The position numbers were made by a program, and so were the translations under genes. A stretch of 64,000 nt of DNA, from NCBI RefSeq assembly GCF_020400605.1, contig NZ_JAINRD010000001.1, positions 682,001-746,000 on the forward strand, written 5' to 3'. The notes under the pieces are model-generated. The model saw only the letters and a program-made list of their open reading frames with translations. It did not search any database and was not told where the DNA came from. This stretch comes from Streptomyces aculeolatus. GTDB lineage: Bacteria; Actinomycetota; Actinomycetes; Streptomycetales; Streptomycetaceae. Shown in pieces: positions 52,881 to 61,222 of the stretch (positions are counted from its first letter, which is position 1; each line of letters begins with the position of its first letter).

Positions 52881-54389
52881 ATGCCCGCACCCGGGCGTTC
52901 CCCGGCCTCCGGACCGTCCGGCGGACCTGACCAGTCCGCCGCAGGCGCCGGGGTGGCCGACGCGCAGGCCGCGACGCGGCGACGGCACCCGCAGCCGTCG
53001 GCCGCGCACGCACCGTTGCCGCAATCGCACGCGCCGTTGCCGGCGCAGCGCTCGGGGCACGGCGCGGTGCCGGCGCAGCCCGGCCCGGTTCCCGGGCAGC
53101 CGCACGCACGCGAGCGGGCGGTCCCGGAGTCGCTGACGCTGCTGCTGATAGAGGCGGAGCCCGGCAGCGGGCCCGGCATCGCGCGGATGCTGGAGCAGGC
53201 GGGTGCCGGCCGCCACGGGGAGCGGATCCGGGTGCGTACGGCACGCAACCTCACCGAGGCGGAGCGGCTGCTCGGCCCGGACGTGCACTGCATCCTGCTG
53301 GACCTCAGCGTGTCCGGCGAGGAGGCGGTCGCGGAGGACGCCGACCCCGCGCGGGAGGGCGACGAGCTGGAGGCGCTGCGCGAGGTGCTGGCCATGGCGC
53401 CGCTGCACGCGGTGCTGACGCTCACCGACGAGGACGACGTCGAGCTGGCCGCCGAGGCGGTCCGCGTCGGCGCGCAGGACTACCTCTTCCGCGGCGAGCT
53501 GGACGGCCGGGTGCTCGGCCGCGCCATCCGGTACGCGGTCGAGCGCAAGCGGGCCGACCTGGCGCAGAGCCGGCTGACGGCCTCGCGGCTGCGGGCGCAG
53601 GAGAACGCCCGGCTGGAGCGGGGGCTGCTGCCCACGCCGCTGCTCGCCGGCTCCGGTCTCGGCTTCTCCGCGTGCTACCGCCCCGGCCTGCCGCCGCCCG
53701 CGGCCGGCGCCACCCCGACCCGGGCGCTGCTCGGCGGCGATTTCTACGACGCGGTGCGCACCCCGGACGGCGCGGTGCACGCCATGATCGGCGACGTCTG
53801 CGGCCACGGCCCGGACGAGGCCGCGCTCGGCGTGGAGCTGCGCATCGCCTGGCGGGCGCTGACGTTCGCGGGCCTGGTCGGCGACGAGCTGCTGGCCACG
53901 CTCCAGCAGGTGCTGGAGAACGAGCGGGCCGACGACGAGATATTCGCCACGATGTGCACCGTCGACGTCTCCCCCGACGCCCGCCGCGCGGGCCTCTACC
54001 TGGCGGGCCATCCGGCGCCGCTGGTCGCCGTCCCCGGCGGCCGGCCGCGGCTGATGCCGCAGGAGCTGGGCGGTCCGGCGCTGGGCCTGCTGCCGCACGC
54101 CCGCTGGCCGCGCCAGCAGGTGGAGCTGGGCGGCGCCTGGAGCCTGATGCTCTACACCGACGGCCTCATCGAGGGCCGCACCGGGCCGGGCCGCGGCCGG
54201 CTCGGCCAGGACGGCATGCTCGCGCTGGTGGGCAGGCTGCTGGACGAGGGCCTCGCCGGCGACGACCTGCTGCACGGCGCGGTCACCGAGGCGCGGGCGC
54301 TCAACGGCGGCGACCTGACCGACGACGTGGCGGTGCTGCTACTGGATCGGCCCCCGGGTCCTTGCGGACCCGGGGACCGGAGGTCGTGA
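52881..54389 (+). CDS. Response-regulator-fused PP2C/SpoIIE phosphatase
   Basis: A 502-residue protein: Pro/Ala/Gln-rich N-terminus of about 80 residues, receiver-like domain at 84-205 with acceptor-type aspartate in CILLDLSVSG, then SpoIIE/PP2C domain (about 255-490): LLGGDFYDAVRTPDG, AMIGDVCGHGPDEAALGVELRIAWR, LTYDGL-type VELGGAWSLMLYTDGLIEGR, LTDDVAVLLLD. Such proteins dephosphorylate anti-anti-sigma factors in the RsbU style. The GC-rich N-terminal tail is disordered. It stands alone. Confidence 0.92.
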   Translation: MPAPGRSPASGPSGGPDQSAAGAGVADAQAATRRRHPQPSAAHAPLPQSHAPLPAQRSGHGAVPAQPGPVPGQPHARERAVPESLTLLLIEAEPGSGPGIARMLEQAGAGRHGERIRVRTARNLTEAERLLGPDVHCILLDLSVSGEEAVAEDADPAREGDELEALREVLAMAPLHAVLTLTDEDDVELAAEAVRVGAQDYLFRGELDGRVLGRAIRYAVERKRADLAQSRLTASRLRAQENARLERGLLPTPLLAGSGLGFSACYRPGLPPPAAGATPTRALLGGDFYDAVRTPDGAVHAMIGDVCGHGPDEAALGVELRIAWRALTFAGLVGDELLATLQQVLENERADDEIFATMCTVDVSPDARRAGLYLAGHPAPLVAVPGGRPRLMPQELGGPALGLLPHARWPRQQVELGGAWSLMLYTDGLIEGRTGPGRGRLGQDGMLALVGRLLDEGLAGDDLLHGAVTEARALNGGDLTDDVAVLLLDRPPGPCGPGDRRS

Positions 54390-54402
54390 TCGCCGGGGCG
54401 GG

Positions 54403-54744
54403 TCAGCGCCCGTTGAACGGGCCGTAGGGCCCGTCGGAGCTGCTGCCCCCGCTGCGCCGACCGCCGCCGACCTGCTTGAGTGCGGGCCGGACGTCCACCA
54501 TGAAGACGATGGTCGCGATCAGCGCGATGATCGGCAGGAACGACATGATCGGGAAGATGACCATCACGGCGAAGCCGACGCCGAGGATGATCAGCCAGAA
54601 CTGCTTGGTGTTCTTGTCGGCGGCGCGGTAAGCGTCCTCGCGGGCCGTGGCCGCGAAGAACAGTGCCACGCCGGCGAACACCGTCAGGGCCAGGCTGAGC
54701 AGGGCCAGCAACGAGTTGAAGCCAGAGATGAGCACGCGGTCCAC
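54403..54744 (-). CDS. DUF2516 family membrane protein
   Basis: A 113-residue protein with three hydrophobic stretches (LLALLSLALTVFAGVALFFAA, FWLIILGVGFAVMVIFPIMSF, IIALIATIVFMVDVRP), then a Gly/Ser-rich cytoplasmic tail. It matches DUF2516, an uncharacterised actinobacterial membrane family. GTG start at 54744. It is 95 bp from the HBHA-like gene on the same strand. Confidence 0.84.
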   Translation of the reverse strand: MDRVLISGFNSLLALLSLALTVFAGVALFFAATAREDAYRAADKNTKQFWLIILGVGFAVMVIFPIMSFLPIIALIATIVFMVDVRPALKQVGGGRRSGGSSSDGPYGPFNGR

Positions 54745-54839
54745 CGCCTATTGAGTCCGACACAGTGTTCAGGGATCCGGCGCAGACACCGTACCCGGAT
54801 AACGCCCCGGGCACGCGAGGGGTGCCCGGGGCGCGGAGC

Positions 54840-55478
54840 TCAGGAGTCCGCCTTGGGGGTGTTCTTCTTGGCGGCGGACTTCTTCGCGGTGCCGTTGGCG
54901 GCCCGGGGGGCGCGCTTGCGGGGCGCGGCCTTCTTCGCGGCGGCCGGCTTGGCGGCGGGCTCGTCGTCGGCGGGCTTGCCCGCGGCGGGCGGGGCCGCCT
55001 CGTCGGCAGCGCTCTCGCCGGCGGCGGCCTTCTCCTCGCCGGGCCGGATGATCTCGGTGGTCACCTGGACTGCGTCGGCGGTGTCGCCGCGCCACTCCGC
55101 GACCGCCCCGCGACCGCGCTCGGCCAGCTCGTCGTAGGTCTCGCGGGCCTTCACCGCGTACTCGGCGGCGCGCCCCACGCCCTGCAGGGCGAGATCCTGC
55201 GCCGTCTCGCGCAGCTTCTTGATGTCGGTGTCCAGGTCGCCGAACCGCTCGGCGACCTTCGCCTGCGCCTCCTTGGCCTGCTTCGACACCCGCTCCTGCA
55301 CCTCCCGCGGGTCGGTCTCCCGCACCGCGGACAGCCGCTCGGGCGCCTCGGCGCGCAGCCGCTCCACCAGCGCCGGCACCTCACGCAGCTTCTCCAGCGC
55401 CAGGTCGGCGGTGCCGGCGACCGCGTAGAGGGGCGTGGGGTCGCTGAGCGTCTTGCGTACGTCGTCCGTCATGGTCAT
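54840..55478 (-). CDS. HBHA-like heparin-binding protein with Lys/Ala-rich tail
   Basis: A 212-residue protein: coiled-coil domain (about 10-120, LREVPALVERLRAEAPERL, VSKQAKEAQAKVAERFGDLDTDIKKLRETAQDLA) and a C-terminal tail of Lys-Ala-Pro repeats (AKPAAAKKAAPRKRAPRAANG-like). This is the design of mycobacterial HbhA and of Streptomyces HBHA-type proteins. It may bind DNA, sulfated sugars or lipid surfaces. ATG at 55478 overlaps the XRE stop by 4 nt. The two genes form an operon. Confidence 0.82.
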   Translation of the reverse strand: MTMTDDVRKTLSDPTPLYAVAGTADLALEKLREVPALVERLRAEAPERLSAVRETDPREVQERVSKQAKEAQAKVAERFGDLDTDIKKLRETAQDLALQGVGRAAEYAVKARETYDELAERGRGAVAEWRGDTADAVQVTTEIIRPGEEKAAAGESAADEAAPPAAGKPADDEPAAKPAAAKKAAPRKRAPRAANGTAKKSAAKKNTPKADS

Positions 55479-55945
55479 GGTGTTCTCCTCCGGTCACTGG
55501 CGGGCTTCGCATCGCCCTCGCCCCGCCCGCCACCCGGCCGCGGGGCATCCCCGTTCGTCGGTCCCTCCTCCGCGTCCGCGCCCGCGTCGTCGCGCGCGTT
55601 CTCCTTGCGGAAGGAGTCGTAGATCTGCAACAGCACCTGCTTCTGCCGCTCACTGATCGTGGGATCGGTGAGTATCGCGGTATGCACCGCCATCCCGTCG
55701 ACCCCGTCACCCCGGCGCTCGTCGAGGATCCCCGCCTGCACGTACAGCGTCTCGGCGGAGATCCGCAGAGCCTTGGCGAGCTGCTGCAGGATCTCGGCGC
55801 TGGGCTTCCGCAGCCCGCGCTCGATCTGACTGAGGTACGGGTTCGACACCCCGGCGGCATCGGCGAGCTGCCGCAGACTGAGCCGCGCGCTGCGCCGCTG
55901 CTCCCGCAGGAACTCCCCGAGGTTGCCGACGTGTATCGAACCCAT
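55475..55945 (-). CDS. XRE family regulator (operon with HBHA-like gene)
   Basis: A 156-residue protein. Helix-turn-helix at about residues 10-65 (LGEFLREQRRSARLSLRQLADAAGVSNPYLSQIERGLRKPS). The rest is helical with a C-terminal charged tail. It begins at ATG 55945, 24 bp downstream of the likely -10 TAGTTA, so the leader is very short. An inverted repeat TTGCAAGC/GCTTGCAA covers the promoter. The gene overlaps the HBHA-like gene by 4 nt. Confidence 0.9.
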   Translation of the reverse strand: MGSIHVGNLGEFLREQRRSARLSLRQLADAAGVSNPYLSQIERGLRKPSAEILQQLAKALRISAETLYVQAGILDERRGDGVDGMAVHTAILTDPTISERQKQVLLQIYDSFRKENARDDAGADAEEGPTNGDAPRPGGGRGEGDAKPASDRRRTP

Positions 55946-55975
55946 GCCCCGATGCTGCCGCAGGCGTGCTAACTA

Positions 55976-55995
55976 TTGCAAGCACCTGCTTGCAA
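55976..55995. promoter_or_regulatory. TTGCAAGC operator before XRE/HBHA operon
   Basis: TTGCAAGC (55976-55983), ACCT, GCTTGCAA (55988-55995): 8-bp perfect arms, on top of the likely -35 region of the XRE gene (its -10 TAGTTA is 55975-55970 on the - strand). It is a probable autoregulatory operator. Confidence 0.65.
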
Positions 55996-56022
55996 GTGTG
56001 TCACACGCCACATATCGCGACA

Positions 56023-56400
56023 CTATCGCGAGTTCCCGATGATGCAGAAGGGATGCCCCGCCGGATCGGTGAGGACCCGCCACCTCTCCTCGCGGGGCTG
56101 GCCGTCCGGCCTGCCCGCCCCCAGCTCCAGGAGCCGGGCCTCGGCATCGTCCAGCTCCTCCTCGACCCGGAAGCAGAGGTGGAGCTGCTGGGGGACGATC
56201 TGGGTGGGCCAGGTCGGAGCCCGGTGGCCGTCGACCCGCTGAAAGCCGAGGGAGAGCCCGTCCTCGCGGGTGAGGGCCGCGAAGTCCGCATCCGAGTCCG
56301 GGTGCAGCGGGAGGCCGGTGGCCCGCTGGTAGAAGGCCGCGAGAGCCGACGGGTCGGGGCAGTCGAGGGTGATCGCGCTCAGCTTCATCTGCGGGGCCAT
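56023..56400 (-). CDS. VOC (glyoxalase-fold) family protein
   Basis: A 125-residue glyoxalase/bleomycin-resistance fold protein. Sequence pattern: MKLSAITLDCPDPSALAAFYQRATGLPL, ADFAALTREDGLSLGFQRVDGH, LHLCFRVEEELDDAEARLLELGA and a C-terminal LTDPAGHPFCIIGNSR with the metal-ligand Glu replaced. Function unknown. ATG at 56400 with GGAGG is taken; ATG at 56388 is possible. Confidence 0.86.
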   Translation of the reverse strand: MAPQMKLSAITLDCPDPSALAAFYQRATGLPLHPDSDADFAALTREDGLSLGFQRVDGHRAPTWPTQIVPQQLHLCFRVEEELDDAEARLLELGAGRPDGQPREERWRVLTDPAGHPFCIIGNSR

Positions 56401-56527
56401 GGCACCTCCGGGCAGTCGACCAGGAAACGTCGCTCCGCCGAGCCTAGGGGTGCCGCTTGACCTTCACCCTTGGGGAAGCCGCAGCATCGGGCGGGCCGGG
56501 CGAGGGTCCGGTACGAGGAGGGACGGC

Positions 56528-57589
56528 GTGGGGTTGTTGACCATCGGGGCGTTTGCGAAGGCGGCGCGGTTGTCGCCCAAGGCGTTGCGGCTCTACGACG
56601 AGCTGGGGCTGCTGACGCCCGCCCGTGTCGACCCGGTGACCGGCTATCGCCTCTACGCGCCGGAGCAACTGGAGCAGGCCCGGCTGGTCGCCTGGCTGCG
56701 GCGGCTCGGGATGCCCCTGGCCCGTATCCGGCGCGTGTGCGCGCTGGACGGCGGGGCGGCCGCGGCGGAGGTCCGGGCGTTCTGGTCGCAGGTCGAGGCC
56801 GACACCGCCGCGCGGCGGGAGCTGGCCGCCTTCCTCGTCGGTCATCTGTCGTGGAAGGAACCTGCCATGCCGCTGGGAATCCGTTACGCCGCCCTGTCCG
56901 ACGCCGGTCTCGTACGCGAGAGCAACCAGGACACCGCCTACGCCGGGGAGCGGCTGCTCGCCGTCGCCGACGGGTACGGAGGGCAGGGCGGGCCCGCGAG
57001 TGCGGCTGCCGTCGACGCGCTCCGGCGCCTGGAGACAGAGGGCATCCCCGCGGGCGGTCTCCTCAACGTGCTGGAGGACGCCGTCGAACGGGCCGGGCGC
57101 GCCGTGCACGGCGTCGCGGCCGCCGCCCCCGGGGACGCTGGGACGACGCTCACCGCGATGCTCTGGACCGGGTCGCAGCTCGCCCTCGTCCACATCGGGG
57201 ACTCCCGCGCGTACGTCCTGCGCGACGGCGAGCTGTTCCTGATCACGCACGACCACACCATGGTGCAGTCGATGGTCGACGAGGGCCGCCTCTCCCCGGA
57301 GGAAGCCGCGTCGCACCCGGAGCGGTCCCTGCTGATACGCGCCCTGGGCGCGGGCGCCGACGGCACCGCGGAGATGCGCCTGCACGACGCCCGGCCGGGG
57401 GACCGCTACCTGCTCTGCTCCGACGGGCTGTCGGCCGTCGTACCCGGCGAGGAGATCCGCCGGGTGCTCGCGGAGGGCGGTGAGCCGGAGCCGACGGTCC
57501 GCGCGCTCGTCGCCCTCGCCAACGGCTCCGGCGGCCCCGACAACGTGAGTTGTGTGGTGGCCGACGTCGTGGAGCTCCAGCGGCAGTAG
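56528..57589 (+). CDS. MerR regulator fused to PP2C phosphatase
   Basis: A 353-residue fusion. Residues 1-105: MerR HTH (LLTIGAFAKAARLSPKALRLYDELGLLTPARVDPVTGYRLY). Residues about 118-350: PP2C domain with SDAGLVRESNQD, LAVADGYGGQGG, HIGDSRAYVLRDGELFLITHDHT, LLCSDGLSAV and GGPDNVSCVVADV, the metal and catalytic positions of PP2C. GTG at 56528 has GAGGAGGG. An internal ATG at 56867, in frame at residue 114, has GGAAGGAA six bases before it, so the phosphatase may also be made alone. The fusion suggests a direct link from effector sensing to phosphatase action. Confidence 0.9.
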   Translation: MGLLTIGAFAKAARLSPKALRLYDELGLLTPARVDPVTGYRLYAPEQLEQARLVAWLRRLGMPLARIRRVCALDGGAAAAEVRAFWSQVEADTAARRELAAFLVGHLSWKEPAMPLGIRYAALSDAGLVRESNQDTAYAGERLLAVADGYGGQGGPASAAAVDALRRLETEGIPAGGLLNVLEDAVERAGRAVHGVAAAAPGDAGTTLTAMLWTGSQLALVHIGDSRAYVLRDGELFLITHDHTMVQSMVDEGRLSPEEAASHPERSLLIRALGAGADGTAEMRLHDARPGDRYLLCSDGLSAVVPGEEIRRVLAEGGEPEPTVRALVALANGSGGPDNVSCVVADVVELQRQ

Positions 57590-57636
57590 GCGCGGTGCAC
57601 GCCGAGTGGTACGGGATGCGCCCGTCGCGCGCGCCG

Positions 57637-58494
57637 CTAGGCGAACGTGTACGTCGTCCAGTCCGCGTACACGTCGTAGCCGAGGCGCTGGTAGAGCGCG
57701 TTGCTGGTGGGGTTGGTCGCGTCGGTGAAGAGCGTCACTTCCGTGGCGCCCGCGGCGAGTGCCGCGCGGGTCACCGCCGCCGTCACCCCCGCCGCGTAGC
57801 CGCGGCCGCGGTGGGCGGCGGGGGTGTAGACCGGGTCGACCTGGGCGAGGCCGGCGACCGTGGGGTTGATGCCGGCCATGGAGACCGGGGTGCCGTCGGG
57901 GGCCTCCCAGAAGGTGTAGTCCTTGTCGGCGTAGCGGGTCGTGGGCCAGGTCACGGCGTCGATGGCGACGTCCTCGCGGACGTCGGCGGCGAAGCCGCGG
58001 CAGAAGTCCATGAGCTGGTCCCGGTCCGCCTCGCCGGCCGCCCGCGCCTGCCCCGCCGGCGCGGGTTGCGGGGGCGTGAGTGCAGCGAGGCGGCGCAGCC
58101 GGAGGCGGACGGCGGGGGTCGGGGCGGCGCCCGTGTGCCGTTGCCAGGCGGTGGCGAAGGCGGTGGTGGTGTCGTGGTCGCCGCCGGTGCCGGGCAGGGC
58201 GTGGCCCGCGGCCGCGAGGTGCGCGGCGAGGGAGCCGGCCTGCTCCGCGGTGAGCGGGGTGAGGCCGAGGCTGCGGCCCGGGAGCTGGTGGCAGGCGCCG
58301 CGGACGGACCCCGCGCGGGTGAGCCGGCCGAGCAGCGGGCGCCCGCCGCCGTACGGGCCGGTGCCGCGCGCTCGCAGCCGTGCGGTCCAGGTCAGCGCCA
58401 TGATGTGCGGTACGGGCCGAGCGCGCAGGAACTCCCCCGCTTCGGCCAGGAATTCGTCCACGTCATCGGTGAAGTGCCAGCCGTCCGCGCGCAT
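57637..58494 (-). CDS. GNAT family acetyltransferase (two-domain)
   Basis: A 285-residue protein. The C-terminal GNAT domain (about 150-285) has AGINPTVAGLAQVDPVYTPAAHRGRGYAAGVTAAVTRAAL, the acetyl-CoA loop, and TLFTDATNPTSNALYQRLGYDVYADWTTYTF. The N-terminal 140 residues form a second, degenerate GNAT-like domain. ATG at 58494 has GGGGGATC upstream. Substrate unknown. Confidence 0.86.
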   Translation of the reverse strand: MRADGWHFTDDVDEFLAEAGEFLRARPVPHIMALTWTARLRARGTGPYGGGRPLLGRLTRAGSVRGACHQLPGRSLGLTPLTAEQAGSLAAHLAAAGHALPGTGGDHDTTTAFATAWQRHTGAAPTPAVRLRLRRLAALTPPQPAPAGQARAAGEADRDQLMDFCRGFAADVREDVAIDAVTWPTTRYADKDYTFWEAPDGTPVSMAGINPTVAGLAQVDPVYTPAAHRGRGYAAGVTAAVTRAALAAGATEVTLFTDATNPTSNALYQRLGYDVYADWTTYTFA

Positions 58495-58539
58495 GCTGCA
58501 TGATCCCCCGGGGCCGCGGCCGCGCGGAAGCCCTCGACC

Positions 58540-58587
58540 GGTCCGGTGATCTGCCCGGTGATCTGGCCGGTGATCGGTCCGGTGGTC
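58540..58587. repeat. 12-bp tandem repeat at TetR 3' end
   Basis: Four 12-bp units (GGTCCGGTGATC, TGCCCGGTGATC, TGGCCGGTGATC, GGTCCGGTGGTC) lie between the GNAT start and the TetR stop (58586). They are not part of either reading frame except the last two bases. Confidence 0.75.
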
Positions 58588-59392
58588 AGTCCGGGCGGCG
58601 GGCGTCTATCAGCGCCTGGATGCCGTCGAGCACGCGCTCCAGGCCGAACGCGAACTCGTCGTAGTCGGAGGGCTTCTGCGGCGCCTGTACGTCCGGCTCG
58701 TCGAAGGCACCGCCCTCCACCGCCGTACGCAGATGGGGCAGGCGGCCGGTGTCGGAGACGCGGAGCAGGAAGTGGCTGTACTCGCCCATAAGCCGCTCGA
58801 AGTCCGCGCTCCCGCCCATCGCCAGGGCGATCGTCACCTCCGCGCGCACCTGGTTGCTCACCAGCAGCGCCGTGGCCACCTTCTCGAACTCCGTGAGCGG
58901 GGTGTCGCGGAGGACGTAGAGGGCCTGGTCGAGCGCGGCGAGCTGGTTCGGCGTGACCGGCGGGCCGCCGCTCGGGATGTGCGCCACGGCCCACGGGTGC
59001 GCGAACATCGCGGTGCCGATGGCCTGGTACCAGTGCCGCAGCCCCGCCCGCCAGTCGTCCCCGACGCCCTCGGGCAGCGGCGGCGGCGGGCCGAAGGCCC
59101 CGTCGACCATCAGCGTGACCAGCTCGTCCTTCGTGGCCACGTACCGGTACAGCGCCATCGTCGAGACGCCCAGCTCCTTGGCGACCCGCCCCATCGACGC
59201 GGCCTCCAGCCCCTCCGCGTCGGCGACCGCGACCGCCGCCGCCACGATGCCCTCCAGCGTCAGCCCCCGCTTCGGCCCCTTGTGCGGCCGGGGCCGCAGG
59301 CCCCAGGCGGCCTCGACGCTGGCCGGGATGGCCCCGGTGCCGCGCTTGTCCTCGCCGTGTTCGCTCTCGCCGGCGGTGTCCATGGCGTCCAT
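58586..59392 (-). CDS. TetR family regulator (tetracycline-repressor-like)
   Basis: A 268-residue TetR protein of the TetR_C_1 type. Helix-turn-helix at about residues 48-95 (GIVAAAVAVADAEGLEAASMGRVAKELGVSTMALYRYVATKDELV), and a long ligand-binding domain with HPWAVAHIPSGGPPVTPNQ. ATG at 59392. It is divergent from the second ABC exporter, with several TACGCA-type repeats between them, so it is probably its drug-inducible repressor. Confidence 0.92.
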   Translation of the reverse strand: MDAMDTAGESEHGEDKRGTGAIPASVEAAWGLRPRPHKGPKRGLTLEGIVAAAVAVADAEGLEAASMGRVAKELGVSTMALYRYVATKDELVTLMVDGAFGPPPPLPEGVGDDWRAGLRHWYQAIGTAMFAHPWAVAHIPSGGPPVTPNQLAALDQALYVLRDTPLTEFEKVATALLVSNQVRAEVTIALAMGGSADFERLMGEYSHFLLRVSDTGRLPHLRTAVEGGAFDEPDVQAPQKPSDYDEFAFGLERVLDGIQALIDARRPD

Positions 59393-59406
59393 CTGCTCAG
59401 TTTACG

Positions 59407-59492
59407 CCATACGCAGTGCCGTGTATGGTCTACGCAGTAGTGCGTAAGGCATACGCAGAAAACAGCTCTGCGGCGACCGGTTCCACGCAGAG
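59407..59492. promoter_or_regulatory. Operator array upstream of ABC exporter
   Basis: Several elements: CCATAC/GTATGG (59407-59412, 59423-59428), the palindrome TACGCA-GTAG-TGCGTA (59431-59446), two CATACGCAG direct repeats (59408-59416, 59450-59458) and the inverted repeat CTCTGCG/CGCAGAG (59466-59472, 59486-59492). They fill the 126-bp divergent region and are likely TetR binding sites. Confidence 0.55.
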
Positions 59493-59518
59493 CAGCTCTA
59501 CGGAGAAAGGGGGGAGCT

Positions 59519-60460
59519 GTGCCCCAGCCCATCCGCCCCGCCGTCGAGGCCGCCGGCCTCACCAAGGCGTACGGCGGCACGAAGGTGCTCGACGGCGTCG
59601 GCCTGAGCGTCCCGCCCGGCACCGTGTACGCCCTCCTCGGGCCCAACGGCGCCGGCAAGACCACCACGGTCCGGATCCTCGCGACGCTGCTGCGCGCCGA
59701 CGCGGGCACGGCGAGCGTCGCCGGGTTCGACGTGGTCGCGGAGCGCTCCGAGGTCCGCCGGGCCATCAGCCTCACCGGCCAGTACGCCGCGCTCGACGAG
59801 CAGCAGACCGGCGCGGAGAACCTGCGCATGGTCGCCCGCCTCACGGGCCTGTCCCGGCCGGCGGCCGCCCGCCGCGCGGCCGAGCTGCTGGAGCGGTTCG
59901 GCCTCGCGGGCGACGCCGCCGACCGCCGTGTCGGCACGTACTCGGGCGGCATGCGCCGCCGCCTCGACCTCGCGGCGGGCCTGGTCGGCGACCCTTCCGT
60001 GATCTTCCTCGACGAGCCGACCACCGGCCTCGACCCGCGCAGCCGCCAGGCCGTCTGGGACGAGGTGCGCAGCCTGGCCGACGCCGGCGTGACGGTCTTC
60101 CTGACCACGCAGTATCTGGAGGAGGCCGACCGCCTCGCCGACCGCATCGCGCTCCTCGACGGCGGCCGGCTCGTCGCGGAGGGCACGGCGGCGGAGCTGA
60201 AGCAGCAGGTCTCCGCCGAGCGGCTGGACCTCACGCTGGTCTCGCCGGAGGCGTACGAGAAGGCGGCCCACGCCCTGGACCACCTCGCCGTGCGCCGCGA
60301 CCCGGGCACCCGCACCCTGGGCGTCACCACCGACGGCCGCGCCGCCCACATACGCGACCTGCTCGACGCCATCGACCCCGACCGCACCCAGATCGAGCGC
60401 TTCGCCGTGCACTCCGCGACGCTCGACGACGTCTTCCTGAAGGTGACCCGCGATGGCTGA
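59519..60460 (+). CDS. ABC exporter ATPase, DrrA-like
   Basis: A 313-residue drug-exporter ATPase: Walker [10 protein letters not shown], signature [15 protein letters not shown], Walker [18 protein letters not shown]-loop region [15 protein letters not shown], and the DrrA C-terminal domain ending HSATLDDVFLKVTRDG. GTG at 59519 has GGGGGGAG. It overlaps the permease gene by 8 nt. It is the second such exporter in the window and is controlled by a different regulator class. Confidence 0.93.
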   Translation: MPQPIRPAVEAAGLTKAYGGTKVLDGVGLSVPPGTVYALLGPNGAGKTTTVRILATLLRADAGTASVAGFDVVAERSEVRRAISLTGQYAALDEQQTGAENLRMVARLTGLSRPAAARRAAELLERFGLAGDAADRRVGTYSGGMRRRLDLAAGLVGDPSVIFLDEPTTGLDPRSRQAVWDEVRSLADAGVTVFLTTQYLEEADRLADRIALLDGGRLVAEGTAAELKQQVSAERLDLTLVSPEAYEKAAHALDHLAVRRDPGTRTLGVTTDGRAAHIRDLLDAIDPDRTQIERFAVHSATLDDVFLKVTRDG

Positions 60461-61217
60461 CGCCCTGACCCACTCGGCGACGATGGTCGGCCGCTCCGTG
60501 CGGCTCAGCTCCCGCAACCCCGACGCCGTGATCACGGCGCTGGCGCTGCCCGTGCTGCTCATGCTCGTCTTCGTCTACCTCTTCGGCGGCGCGATCGACA
60601 CCGGCGGGGGCTACGGGCGCTACGTGGACTACGTCGCCCCCGGCGTCCTCGTCCTGTGCGCCGGCTTCGGCGCCGGCACGACGGCGATGAGCGTCGCGGA
60701 CGACATGAAGGGCGCCGTCATCGACCGCTTCCGCTCCCTCGACGTCGGCGGCACCGCCGTCCTCGCCGGCCACGTCGCCGCCAGCGTCGTGCGGAACCTG
60801 GCCGCCACGGTGCTGGTCTTCGGGGTCGCCTTCGCCATCGGCTTCCGCCCCGACGCGGGCGTCGGCGGCTGGCTCGCGTCCGCGGGCATCCTGCTGGCGG
60901 TGATCACGGCCATATCGTGGGTGGCGGCGGCCGTCGGCCTGCTGGCCAACTCCCCGGAGGCGGCGGGCGGCTTCACGTTCTTCCTGGCCTTCCTGCCGTA
61001 CCCGTCCAGCGCCTTCGTCCCGGTCGACTCGATGCCGGGCTGGCTGCACGGCTTCGCCGAGCACCAGCCGCTGACACCGGTGATCGAGTCGCTGCGGGGG
61101 CTGCTGCTGGGCGAGTCGGTGGGGAGCAGCCCGTGGGAGGCGCTGGCGTGGTGCGCGGCGCTGACGGCGGCGTCGGTGGCGGCAGCGGCGGCGCTGTTCA
61201 GGAGGCGGACGACGTGA
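60453..61217 (+). CDS. ABC-2 exporter permease, DrrB-like
   Basis: A 254-residue ABC-2 membrane protein: ITALALPVLLMLVFVYLFGGAID, YVAPGVLVLCAGFGAGTTAMSV, VIDRFRSLDVGGTAVLAGHV, and PYPSSAFVPVDSMPGWLHGFAEHQPLTPV as in DrrB. Six hydrophobic helices. The start overlaps the ATPase 3' end. It pairs with the ATPase as a multidrug exporter. Confidence 0.93.
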   Translation: MADALTHSATMVGRSVRLSSRNPDAVITALALPVLLMLVFVYLFGGAIDTGGGYGRYVDYVAPGVLVLCAGFGAGTTAMSVADDMKGAVIDRFRSLDVGGTAVLAGHVAASVVRNLAATVLVFGVAFAIGFRPDAGVGGWLASAGILLAVITAISWVAAAVGLLANSPEAAGGFTFFLAFLPYPSSAFVPVDSMPGWLHGFAEHQPLTPVIESLRGLLLGESVGSSPWEALAWCAALTAASVAAAAALFRRRTT

Positions 61218-61222
61218 CGCCC

